A stretch of 64,000 nt of DNA from an uncultured Eubacteriales bacterium (lineage in GTDB: Bacteria; Bacillota; Clostridia; Oscillospirales; Acutalibacteraceae), in contig CAJKBQ010000010.1 in assembly GCA_905198155.1 (NCBI GenBank), positions 1 through 64,000 of the forward strand, written 5' to 3'. Position numbers and translations under genes: made by a program. Under the pieces are notes generated by a model. The model saw nothing but the letters and a program-made list of their open reading frames with translations. It did no database searches and was not told the DNA's origin. Position 1 is the stretch's first letter. Each line of letters starts with the position of its first letter. This document shows positions 8,245 through 16,310 of the stretch, one piece after another.

Positions 8245-9981
8245 TCACGCCAACAGATCGACGCCGTCGTCCGCCGCGGCGCGGGACTGCGCGCGCGCCA
8301 TGGCGGCGTAGGCGCCGTTCTGCGCCATCAGCTGCGCATGCGTGCCGCGTTCCAGCACGGCGCCGTCCTGCATATAGAGAATTTCGTCCGCGTGTTGGAG
8401 CGCCGAGATCCGCTGCGAGATTACGATGCACGTTTTCCCGCGCATCACGCGGTCCAGCTGGGCCAGAATCCGCTGCTCGGTCTGTACGTCCACTGAGCTG
8501 AGGACGTCGTCGAATATCAGAATCTTCGGCTGCCGCACCAGCGCCCGCGCAATGGTCACGCGTTTTTTCTGGCCGCCGGACAAGTGACGGCCGCGCTCGC
8601 CGACGTCGGTGTCGTAGCCGTCGGCCAGCTGGCCGAGGTCTTTTTTCAGGTCGGCCGCTTCGGCGGCGCGGTCGATGGCCGCGTCGTCCACGGGTTCGTA
8701 GAACCGGATGTTTTCCCGCACGCTCGTTTGGAACAGGAATTCTTCCTGCGGGACGTAGCCGACCGCCGCGCGGATGGCGTGCGCCGGAATTTCGGTGAGG
8801 TCGCGTCCGTCGATGGTGACGGTACCGGGCGGGGCGTCGCGGAATTTGAGCAGCAGATCGATCAGCGTGGTCTTGCCGCAGCCCGTTTCGCCAACGATGC
8901 CCAGCACTTTGCCGACCGGCAGGTCAAACGACACGTCACGCAGCACGTCGCGCGCGGTGCCGGGGTAGGCATAAGTCAGGTGATGCACGGCGATATCGCC
9001 GCGGAGCGGCGGGCAGGGCGCATATTCGCGCGCCGGCACCTCCGGCTGGGCGAATATCGCGTTCAGCCGCCGGTATGACGCCCGGCCGCGCGCCGCCGCG
9101 TTGATGATCCGGCCCAGCGACACGACGGGCGCCATAATCATCAGCAGGTAATCGTTGAACGCCACGAGGCTGCCGACGGTGATGCGCCCGTCCAGCACCA
9201 TGGACGAGCCGTACGTCAGGCTGATGAGAAAGCTCACGCCGAACAGAATCTGAATCATTGGGTTCAGCAGCGCGGAGGTGTCCGCCAGGTCGATGTTGGC
9301 GTCGCGCATTTCGGCGCTTTTTTGCTGCACCTGCGCCTGGGCGGGGGCTTCGCGGTGAAACGCTTTCAGCACGCGCATTCCCATGATGTTTTCCTGGATG
9401 GTGCCGGAAATGCGCGCGTACAGCTGCTGCACGCGGCCGAATTTCTGGCGGATGCGGCCGCCCAGGATCACGACTCCGGCGATGGAAACCGCTACCGGAA
9501 TCAGCGTCGGCAGCGCCAGCGAGGCAGGGATTTCCACCAACATTTTGCGCAGAGAAAACACCGCCGTGGACGCGCCGGTCAGCAGCTGCGACACCACCAT
9601 CCCGGCGGTCATGCGCACGGCGCCGATGTCGTTGATTGCCATGGCCATCAGGTCACCGGTGGGATTTTCGTCGAAAAACGACGCGGGCATATGCTGCATT
9701 TTGCGGAACAGTCGTTCCCGGATGAAGATTTCCAGGTACCGCGCGTTGCCGATGATAAAGTAGCGCCATATGTACCGCGCGGCGAACACCAGAATCGCTG
9801 CGCCCACCAGCCCGACGATTTGGCGCATCACATAGGCGCGGTCGATGGATTCCGCGCTCAGTCCGTCGATGGCGCGGCCCAAAAATGACGGCGTCCACGA
9901 CGCGGCGTAGGCGTTCACCACCAGAAACAAGATGCCCGGCGCGTACCGCCACCCGTATTTTTTCAAAAAATCGCGAATCAT
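8245..9981 (-). CDS. Heterodimeric ABC exporter subunit with degenerate site
   Basis: First gene of the exporter pair, 578 aa, membrane domain then ATPase domain. Walker A is GETGCGKT and the signature is a perfect LSGGQ. Walker B reads LIFDD, with Asp where the catalytic Glu should be, and the switch His is Gln (ISQR). These two substitutions are the known marks of the non-hydrolysing site subunit in heterodimeric exporters. Start ATG 9981 has AGGAGA about 8 nt upstream. The complementary degeneracy in the downstream gene shows that the two products form one transporter. Confidence 0.88.
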   Translation of the reverse strand: MIRDFLKKYGWRYAPGILFLVVNAYAASWTPSFLGRAIDGLSAESIDRAYVMRQIVGLVGAAILVFAARYIWRYFIIGNARYLEIFIRERLFRKMQHMPASFFDENPTGDLMAMAINDIGAVRMTAGMVVSQLLTGASTAVFSLRKMLVEIPASLALPTLIPVAVSIAGVVILGGRIRQKFGRVQQLYARISGTIQENIMGMRVLKAFHREAPAQAQVQQKSAEMRDANIDLADTSALLNPMIQILFGVSFLISLTYGSSMVLDGRITVGSLVAFNDYLLMIMAPVVSLGRIINAAARGRASYRRLNAIFAQPEVPAREYAPCPPLRGDIAVHHLTYAYPGTARDVLRDVSFDLPVGKVLGIVGETGCGKTTLIDLLLKFRDAPPGTVTIDGRDLTEIPAHAIRAAVGYVPQEEFLFQTSVRENIRFYEPVDDAAIDRAAEAADLKKDLGQLADGYDTDVGERGRHLSGGQKKRVTIARALVRQPKILIFDDVLSSVDVQTEQRILAQLDRVMRGKTCIVISQRISALQHADEILYMQDGAVLERGTHAQLMAQNGAYAAMARAQSRAAADDGVDLLA

Positions 9982-10015
9982 GCTGTTTTCTCCTCTTCCT
10001 GCGCGGGATGCTCTT

Positions 10016-10063
10016 ATTATACACCTTTTGCGGCGAAAACGCACGCGTTTTCAGTGCTGAAAA
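10016..10063 (-). promoter_or_regulatory. Exporter promoter with overlapping palindromes
   Basis: TATAAT on the minus strand at 10016-10021, but no good -35. In its place lies the perfect inverted repeat GAAAACGC-AC-GCGTTTTC (10035-10052), abutted by TTTTCAG-TG-CTGAAAA (10048-10063). This arrangement suggests control by a DNA-binding regulator not encoded next door. Confidence 0.5.
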
Positions 10064-10103
10064 AACAGGGGGATTTTTGTGCAGATTAACAAGCGCACAA
10101 AGA

Positions 10104-10136
10104 ACCGCACCGAGCCGAAAAATGGCTCGGTGCGGT
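10104..10136 (-). terminator. Hairpin downstream of the solute-binding gene
   Basis: Perfect 13-bp stem ACCGCACCGAGCC / GGCTCGGTGCGGT with a short loop. On the minus strand it is followed by only a weak T run (TTCTTTGT). It is probably the terminator of the gene ending at 10247. Confidence 0.6.
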
Positions 10137-10246
10137 CTCGGAGTGTATCGCTACATCCAATTAGAAAGAAACGACATTTTTCACTGTACCGCTGTGCTGC
10201 CGATGGTGACGGCCATCGACAGCGCGGGACAGGAAGTCTTGTATGC

Positions 10247-11785
10247 TTATTTGTTGTAGGTCGCCATGAATTCTTTGATCTGGCGGTCGTACTCGGCTTT
10301 GATTGCTTCGTACCCGGCATCTTTGAGGGCTTTGCGGTATTCATCTACCGTAGCTTCGACATCGGCATTCATGCCGTACGAAAGCGACTGATACTCTTTC
10401 TGCACTGCCGAAACGTTGGCGGTTTCCGTTTCCACGGCGGACTTGTCAAACGTGAACGCCTGGAGCGGGTGGGAAACGGTATTCTTTTCAAGATCGTCCC
10501 AAATCTCCTGGTAGTTTTCGTACTTTTCCTTTACCACAAACTTGCTTTGCAGCAGGCTGTTGTTCATGTTCCAGACACTGCCGATATTCTTTTTCTTATC
10601 AGCCGGAACGTTCGGAAGGACATACAGTTTGCCGTCTTTCATCTCGTAGTCTACGCCTTCAATACCGTAGTTCAACAGCTTTTGCAGCTCTTCGGATTCG
10701 TAGATGTGGTTGACAACTTCGATTGCTTTGGTCGGGTTCTGGGAAGAACGCGTGATAACAAATCCGTTGCCGTTGAACGCGCTCAACATGACTTTTCGAC
10801 CCTTGTACGGGTTGAACAGTCCGATTTTCCACTCCGGATGCTCTTTGCTGACATCCAAAGCGAACTGGTTGGTGGTATTCAGATTCTGATTATAAACGGC
10901 GGACAGTCCGTTTTTGAACATATCAGCGGCAGGAGTGCTGTCGTTGACAGCGTCCGCAGCAATAATTCCTTTTTCGTAGAACGTGCGCATCTTCTTGGCA
11001 TAGTCCATATACGCGTCGGTCATCGGCAGGAACACGATTTCCTGCTGATTCGGATCGTCGTAGCAATATGCCCAATCGATTGCTTTGTAGTCGTTCGGGT
11101 AAGCCATCCAAAGCCAGCTGTAAAAATCCGTTGTGCCTGCACCGATTCCGGTTTCATTTTTCACGACGGCTTCCATATACTGTTCCAGGTCTTCGATGGT
11201 TTCCAGCTTGTCCATGTTGTACTTTTCGAGCAGATCGCCGCGGTACACGCAAAATGTATCCGTATATTCAAAAATGATATTCGGCAGCATATAGATTTTT
11301 CCGGCGATACTGGCCTGTTTCCATCCGATATCCGGCAGATTTTCCACCATGTACGGTGCGTACTGCTTCAATTCGTCCATCTTCAGTTCGTAGAACGCGT
11401 TGTTTTGCGCAAGATCGGCAAACCCAAACCATCTGGCGGAGTATGCGAAGTCGAATTCCTCGTTGCCGGCGTATTTCAGCGACATCTGCGATACATCTCC
11501 GCTGCCCAAATACTCCACATCCACCGTGCAGTTCAGGTCTCTAAGCAAAATTTCGTTCATCGCAGCCCAAATCCCGTCGCAGTTGCCCGTGTCCGGTTTT
11601 GCGCCGTAGCTGATGTATTTCAACGTCACAGGTTTTTCCGCTTCTGCGGACGATGCCGGAGCCAACGAACCCTGCGATTCCGCATTCCCGCTGGACGATG
11701 CAGCCGGTGCGCACGCAGTCAGCGCACACGCCAACGCCAGAACCATCGCGAGAACCGCAAGCATTTTCTTGCTATGCTTTTTCAT
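10247..11785 (-). CDS. Extracellular solute-binding lipoprotein, DUF3502 type
   Basis: Secreted lipoprotein of 512 aa in the large sugar-binding family. The signal peptide ends in the lipobox LTAC, followed by an Ala/Ser-rich linker. The N-terminal domain has DFAYSARWFGFAD-like features of family 1 binding proteins, and the C-terminal about 140 residues match the DUF3502 region (AFTFDKSAV, then a long terminal helix). Start ATG 11785 has AAGGAAAG upstream. There are no permease or ATPase genes next to it, so partners must be elsewhere. Oligosaccharide binding is inferred from family membership. Confidence 0.82.
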   Translation of the reverse strand: MKKHSKKMLAVLAMVLALACALTACAPAASSSGNAESQGSLAPASSAEAEKPVTLKYISYGAKPDTGNCDGIWAAMNEILLRDLNCTVDVEYLGSGDVSQMSLKYAGNEEFDFAYSARWFGFADLAQNNAFYELKMDELKQYAPYMVENLPDIGWKQASIAGKIYMLPNIIFEYTDTFCVYRGDLLEKYNMDKLETIEDLEQYMEAVVKNETGIGAGTTDFYSWLWMAYPNDYKAIDWAYCYDDPNQQEIVFLPMTDAYMDYAKKMRTFYEKGIIAADAVNDSTPAADMFKNGLSAVYNQNLNTTNQFALDVSKEHPEWKIGLFNPYKGRKVMLSAFNGNGFVITRSSQNPTKAIEVVNHIYESEELQKLLNYGIEGVDYEMKDGKLYVLPNVPADKKKNIGSVWNMNNSLLQSKFVVKEKYENYQEIWDDLEKNTVSHPLQAFTFDKSAVETETANVSAVQKEYQSLSYGMNADVEATVDEYRKALKDAGYEAIKAEYDRQIKEFMATYNK

Positions 11786-11898
11786 AAATTGACTTTCCTT
11801 TCTGAAATCAAATTTCGGGCAAAGTGCTGCGCGCCAGATTCTGCCTCGGCCGAATGGCAACTTCCGGATTTCCGCGTCAAGCTTTCTTTGCTAAATAG

Positions 11899-11927
11899 AT
11901 TTTATCACGAGGAAGTCAATTTGTAAA
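11899..11927 (-). promoter_or_regulatory. Promoter of the solute-binding lipoprotein gene
   Basis: Minus strand TTTACA (11922-11927), 17-nt spacer, TAAAAT (11899-11904). Confidence 0.65.
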
Positions 11928-11965
11928 CCCTAAAATCTTCCATAATGGTGCACTTTCTTCCACAA

Positions 11966-12012
11966 ACACGAAAAAGCGCCCGGCGCCAAAGCAAGCTTCG
12001 GCACCGGGCGGC
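11966..12012 (-). terminator. Terminator of the lipoprotein operon
   Basis: Minus strand GCCCGGTGCC / GGCGCCGGGC stem with an AAGCTTGCTTT-type loop and a following CTTTTTC run, 22 nt past the stop at 12035. Confidence 0.75.
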
Positions 12013-12034
12013 ATATTCGGTTGGAAATCTGCGG

Positions 12035-12961
12035 TTACGGCGACACCTGGAACGACACCGCACCCGACTCAGCGATGGTTTCGTATGTATTGGCGTCCCA
12101 AATTTGGAACTTTAATTCCACGTCCTGGATTTTTGAAATCCCGTTCTTTTCTAGTTCTGTGGACAACAGCGTGATATTGTCGAACGACTTTTTGCCGTCG
12201 TACACCGTTGCGGAAAACAGCGCCGTCATCATCTTCCCATTGACCGACAGATCGTCGGCGGACACCGTCACTGCGCGTCCGCTGTGGTTTTCCACATACA
12301 GCAGCACCGACGACCCCCAGAATGTATTTTCGTCCACATATTGACCCAGAATGCGCACGCCGTTGGCGTTGTACAGCTCCGTGCCCGTCACCGGATCCTC
12401 CGAAACGGCGCCGTACTGCGACGTTTGGATCGTCACGCAGTCCGCTTCGTACACCCGATCGTATGTTGACGGGTTGAGCACATAGAAATACACCTCAATC
12501 TGCCCAATTCCGTGAATCCCGGCGGCTTCCAGCTCGGACGAAAGCAAGTCCAGCTCGGTGATCGCCTGCTTGCCCGCCGCAACGGTGGACGAAAACAGGT
12601 CGGTAATCATGCAGTCGTTCACGATTACCGCTTCGCACGACACCGTGTAGTCGGACTTGGACTGGTTGTCGATTTGCAGGTTCAGCTGCGACCCCAAAAG
12701 GCTGTTTTCCAGTCCGGTTGCCGTCACCGTCAATCCGTCGTATGTAAAACACGTCTGCGGCTCGACCGTCGCAATCGTTTCGGTTTGCGACGATGCAGCG
12801 GGTTCGGCCTGCGACGGTGCAGCCGTTTCTGACGCCGCCGGGGCTGCGGACGTAATTTCGCGGCGGCTGGATGTTTCGCCAACCATGCAGCCGCTGAGCA
12901 GCCCGCCGATCAGCAGCAGGCACGCAAGCCGAAGGAGTAAATTCCACGTTTTTTTGCTCAT
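12035..12961 (-). CDS. Lipoprotein with two tandem copies of an unknown domain
   Basis: A 308-aa lipoprotein: signal peptide with lipobox LSGC, then a Ser/Ala/Glu-rich linker to about residue 65. The body is an internal duplication. FSSTVAAGKQ...LLSSELEAAGI in the first half aligns with FSATVYDGKK...LLSTELEKNGI in the second, both ending in a beta-rich segment around YDRVYEAD / YETIAESG. Function is unknown; the pattern resembles beta-sandwich ligand or assembly domains. It overlaps the upstream membrane gene by 4 bp (ATGA), so the two are translationally coupled. Ribosome binding site GGAGG. Confidence 0.75.
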   Translation of the reverse strand: MSKKTWNLLLRLACLLLIGGLLSGCMVGETSSRREITSAAPAASETAAPSQAEPAASSQTETIATVEPQTCFTYDGLTVTATGLENSLLGSQLNLQIDNQSKSDYTVSCEAVIVNDCMITDLFSSTVAAGKQAITELDLLSSELEAAGIHGIGQIEVYFYVLNPSTYDRVYEADCVTIQTSQYGAVSEDPVTGTELYNANGVRILGQYVDENTFWGSSVLLYVENHSGRAVTVSADDLSVNGKMMTALFSATVYDGKKSFDNITLLSTELEKNGISKIQDVELKFQIWDANTYETIAESGAVSFQVSP

Positions 12962-13350
12962 TTCGATTCCTCCGTTTCCGTCGCCGGGGCAGTCTGTGTT
13001 TTGGGGACACGCGGGGTACCCAGCGCTGCAACGATAAACAGCCCGCCGAATATCAGGCACAAAATCGACCAAATCCGCAGATCCGCAAATGTTCCGTAGT
13101 TTGCGATGCCGATCAGCCCGCCAAACAGGTAAAACCCGGCGGCCACAAAACTGCCCGCGCGGCCTTTCCGCGTGACCAGCCCCACAATGCCGGCGATCAA
13201 CATACACGCTACCAGCATCACGCCAGCGGTTCCGCTGGATTCGCCGGTGTCGGCAATGATATTGCCCAGCCCGGCTGCGCACGATTGGAACAGGATCACC
13301 CCGCTCAGCACCATGCTGATGATTCCCAAGATGAGTTTGAGTGTTTTCAT
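12958..13350 (-). CDS. Small four-helix membrane protein, unknown
   Basis: 130 aa with about four hydrophobic helices and a hydrophilic Thr/Glu-rich tail; GIISMVLSGVILFQSCAAGL is typical of the DUF-type small membrane proteins of Clostridia. Start ATG 13350 has GGAGG upstream. It is co-transcribed with the duplicated-domain lipoprotein, so a joint envelope role is plausible but unproven. Confidence 0.7.
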   Translation of the reverse strand: MKTLKLILGIISMVLSGVILFQSCAAGLGNIIADTGESSGTAGVMLVACMLIAGIVGLVTRKGRAGSFVAAGFYLFGGLIGIANYGTFADLRIWSILCLIFGGLFIVAALGTPRVPKTQTAPATETEESK

Positions 13351-13393
13351 GACAAAACATTCCTCCGCTTCAATTTATTTTTGGGATAAGACT

Positions 13394-13438
13394 ATTATAT
13401 CAGCGAAAGAATGCAATTTGGTATGCCGAGGGCATACC
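13394..13438 (-). promoter_or_regulatory. Promoter with 19-bp palindromic operator
   Basis: TATAAT on the minus strand at 13394-13399. The -35 position reads ACCAAA and is overlapped by the perfect palindrome GGTATGCC-GAG-GGCATACC (13420-13438). A dimeric regulator binding here would activate or repress the membrane protein/lipoprotein operon. Confidence 0.6.
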
Positions 13439-13467
13439 ATTTCAAAAAAATTTATGGTACAATATAT

Positions 13468-14559
13468 TTATACGGCAGCAGGCGTGGACGGCGGTACGGA
13501 AAGCCCCAGCAACAGCAGGGACAGGAAGATCGAACAGACGCCCAGCAAAATATACAGTCGGCGCTGCTGCGGTTGGGGCATCCCGCGCGAGATTGGGAGG
13601 CGATCCCACACGTTCAGAAAATTCGTGAAGCAGCAAAAAGGCGCCGGTACCATCAGCACCCACGACATGACCATTCCCACCGCGCGCAGTGGTTCCGCCG
13701 GAATGCCGGACAGAAATGCTGCGCTGAATGCGATCAGTACAAGATACCCCAGCAGTGCCAGCGCCGCTACGGCGTTCCACCGGCTGCGCAGACCCGGAAT
13801 CCGCCGCAAAAACGGCGGGGTTGCCGCATCCCCGGCGGGGCGGAGCGTCCGCCGAAGGGATTGCAGCGCATTCCCTAGCTGCTCGGCCGTTTGGTAGCGC
13901 CGCTTGGCGTCCATCGCCGTACATTTGCGCACGATGCGGCCCAGCTTCCCGTCGGCAAGGCGTTCGTTGGGGAATGCGCCGGTACACATTACATTCAGCA
14001 GCACGCCGACCGCGTAAATATCCGTTTGCGCGCTGCTTTGCGAAAACCCAAACTGCTCCGGCGCGGCATACCCCGGCGTACCCAGAATTTCGGTATCGGC
14101 GGGTTTGGCGGCTGTGAACGACCGCGCGATCCCGTAGTCGATCAGCTTGGCGAAGCCGTCGTCGGTAATCAGAATATTGCCGGGCGTCACGTCCCGGTGA
14201 ACAATCCCCGCGCGGTGCAGCGCAGCCAGCCCGGCGCACACATCGGCCGCAATCCGGAGGGCTTCGTCCGGCGATACCGGGGTACCGCGCATCCGCTCCG
14301 CCAGCGTCTGGCCGGATATGTACGGCCGGATGACCCGCGCGGTCGTTCCCCGCTCGGCAATCCCGACGATCGGCGCCAGATTGGGGTGGGAAATCGCCGC
14401 GACGGCACGGTACAGCGCCGCGCACGGCGCCGGCACCTGCTTGATCACATACAGTCGGTCCGGCCTGCCGTCCATGGCCAGGATCGTATCGTCGTTAAAC
14501 GACGCCAGCGGTTCTGCCCGTTCCAGCAGCGTTTGCTGTGCTTCACATGAAATCATCAA
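13468..14559 (-). CDS. Membrane-anchored Ser/Thr protein kinase
   Basis: Hanks-type kinase of 363 aa. ATP-binding Lys is in VIK (K40), the catalytic loop is HRDVTPGN (121-128), the metal-binding motif is DYG (141-143, in place of DFG) and APEQ (166-169) follows. The N-terminal glycine loop is not recognisable. About three or four C-terminal hydrophobic helices replace the PASTA repeats of PknB/PrkC, so it is not the cell-wall sensing type. It is divergent from an XRE-type regulator gene only 45 nt away, a plausible partner or target. Confidence 0.82.
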   Translation of the reverse strand: MMISCEAQQTLLERAEPLASFNDDTILAMDGRPDRLYVIKQVPAPCAALYRAVAAISHPNLAPIVGIAERGTTARVIRPYISGQTLAERMRGTPVSPDEALRIAADVCAGLAALHRAGIVHRDVTPGNILITDDGFAKLIDYGIARSFTAAKPADTEILGTPGYAAPEQFGFSQSSAQTDIYAVGVLLNVMCTGAFPNERLADGKLGRIVRKCTAMDAKRRYQTAEQLGNALQSLRRTLRPAGDAATPPFLRRIPGLRSRWNAVAALALLGYLVLIAFSAAFLSGIPAEPLRAVGMVMSWVLMVPAPFCCFTNFLNVWDRLPISRGMPQPQQRRLYILLGVCSIFLSLLLLGLSVPPSTPAAV

Positions 14560-14604
14560 AAATCAAGCCCCTCTGTTTGGTTTACGGAAAGGATATTTGC
14601 GAAA

Positions 14605-15033
14605 ATGGAAAAAGACTCTCAAGAACTTTTGCAGCTCATGAAAACCAGCCGCAGTTACCGCCAGTACCTAGAACAGCATCACGCAGATCTGCACCCGGAT
14701 CGGATGAAAATTGACCGCGCACTGAATGTGCTGCTCACGGAACGCAGCGCCCGGAAAACCGATGTCATCGCGCGGTCCGGAATTGAGCCGCATTACGCGT
14801 ACCAAATCTTTTCCGGTGTGAAAACGCCGTCGCGCGACAAGGTGATTATGCTGGGGTTCGGGCTGCTGCTGACCGTGGATGAATTGCAGCAGCTGCTGAA
14901 AATCACCGGCTATGCGCCGCTGTATGCGCACGATGCGCGGGACAATGCGATCCTTTACTGCCTTACCAAGCAGCAATCGGTTATCGCGACAAATGAACTG
15001 CTGTACGATCAGGGGTTGGCGCTGTTGAAGTGA
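14605..15033 (+). CDS. XRE-like helix-turn-helix protein
   Basis: 142 aa. The central region (about 45-100) fits a lambda-repressor-like helix-turn-helix: ARKTDVIARSGI, then HYAYQIFSGVKTPSRDKV. The C-terminal YAPLYAHDARDNAILYC and tail have no known domain. It is read opposite to the kinase gene, which suggests a phospho-regulated transcription factor (inference). Its last 53 bp overlap the 3' end of the convergent acyltransferase gene. Confidence 0.72.
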   Translation: MEKDSQELLQLMKTSRSYRQYLEQHHADLHPDRMKIDRALNVLLTERSARKTDVIARSGIEPHYAYQIFSGVKTPSRDKVIMLGFGLLLTVDELQQLLKITGYAPLYAHDARDNAILYCLTKQQSVIATNELLYDQGLALLK

Positions 15034-16306
15034 GTGCCGCCCCTTCTTTTTTTCGTACGATTTTGTACAGCTCCTCCGCCGCCAGCCGCGTGCGTGCGAC
15101 GACGTCCGGCGTTTTGGGGAAGCAATAGTACAGGGTGCGCGCGTCCCCGATGCAGATCACATCGCCCAGTTCGTACCAGAAATAGTCGGCATACAGGCTG
15201 TACGATGCCTGCGGAGGCTGGGTGTAGTGCAGCCGCCCGCCGCAGCCGTCCAGCCGGAAGCCATGCGCGTCGTGGTGCAGCGTCCCGGTTCCGACGCGGT
15301 ACAGGCACTTGAAATCCACCATCATGCAGATGTCCACGTCGGTATCCAGCGCATAGGTGCCCGCTTCGATCTCGGCGCGGACGCAATCCCGCTCCCAGCG
15401 GTACCAGTCCGGGATGTGTGCAAATTCCGTGTCGCCCGATTGGGCGCGCATGGCGCCGTCCTCGGTCAGTTCATATACTTTGCCGCACGTCCCGCACGTC
15501 AGCAGTGCGCCCCGGCCGGTCATTCGGCGCTCGGCGCGGCAGTGCGGGCATTTGTACAGCACGCGGTTCAGCCCGTCGGCCCGGAACGGCTCGGTGATTT
15601 TCAGGCGCTGCTCCTGCTGCCACCGGAAATAGTCAAACGAGAAATATCTTGCCAGAATTTTGTTCAGTTCGTCCACGGAATGCGCGTCAATCTGCGCCGG
15701 GGACAGCGCATACGTCACCTGCGCCTGCACCTGCACCTGCCGCAGCTGCAAGCCGTTGTACAGCGGGTCGCGCGCAAATGCGCCGGTCGTTTCGATCATC
15801 ACCACCGGGACGCGCAGCAGTTTCAGCAGCTTGCCGAGCGATTCCGGCAGCGGCGTGGCCGTCCCGTCGAAGCTGTAACTGGCTTCGGGGTACATCAGGA
15901 CGGAATCGTGCAGGTCGCGGATTGCATGGCGGATGTCGCGCACCAGCGCGGTGTCCGTCACGAATTTGTTCGTCGGGATGCAGCCCAGCGCACGCATCAG
16001 CCCGGCTTTCCCGATGAAGCCGTCCGATGTACAGACGATGTGAAACGGGCGCGGATAGAGCACCGTCGCGGCGATTTTGAGGTCGATGAAGCTGGAATGA
16101 TTCATCAGGATCAGGCACGGTTCATCCTGCGCCAGGCGATCCATGCCCACGCTGCGCCATTGGAACCGCACGCGGCGCAGCTCCGGCGCGGATGCCAGTT
16201 TCAGCAGCGTGCGCAGCGCCCGGTGCGGGCGGCGCGGCGGGATACGCGGCGGACGCGGCAGCGCGATGACCTGGTCGTAGCCGAGCGATTGGACTTTGAT
16301 TTTCAT
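14981..16306 (-). CDS. PlsC-like acyltransferase with C-terminal zinc-ribbon module
   Basis: 441 aa. The N-terminal half has acyltransferase motif I NHSSFID (H-x4-D), a GCIPTNKF segment and YPEASYSFDG in the place of the usual substrate motif, so acyl transfer to a lipid is likely. The C-terminal half carries CPHC and CGTC zinc-ribbon pairs followed by an unassigned beta-rich region (WYRWERDCVRAEIEAGTY...). It follows the EEP-family gene by 4 nt, and the 3' end overlaps the convergent XRE gene. The exact acceptor is unknown. Confidence 0.75.
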   Translation of the reverse strand: MKIKVQSLGYDQVIALPRPPRIPPRRPHRALRTLLKLASAPELRRVRFQWRSVGMDRLAQDEPCLILMNHSSFIDLKIAATVLYPRPFHIVCTSDGFIGKAGLMRALGCIPTNKFVTDTALVRDIRHAIRDLHDSVLMYPEASYSFDGTATPLPESLGKLLKLLRVPVVMIETTGAFARDPLYNGLQLRQVQVQAQVTYALSPAQIDAHSVDELNKILARYFSFDYFRWQQEQRLKITEPFRADGLNRVLYKCPHCRAERRMTGRGALLTCGTCGKVYELTEDGAMRAQSGDTEFAHIPDWYRWERDCVRAEIEAGTYALDTDVDICMMVDFKCLYRVGTGTLHHDAHGFRLDGCGGRLHYTQPPQASYSLYADYFWYELGDVICIGDARTLYYCFPKTPDVVARTRLAAEELYKIVRKKEGAALTSTAPTPDRTAVHLSR

Positions 16307-16310
16307 CGCA

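Noticed and set aside
7130..8311. 393-codon plus-strand frame over the exporter gene
   Set aside because: Antisense shadow of an ABC gene with clear Walker and signature motifs.
10079..11926. 615-codon plus-strand frame
   Set aside because: Antisense of the solute-binding lipoprotein gene; Phe/Val/Ile/His-rich composition and no motifs.
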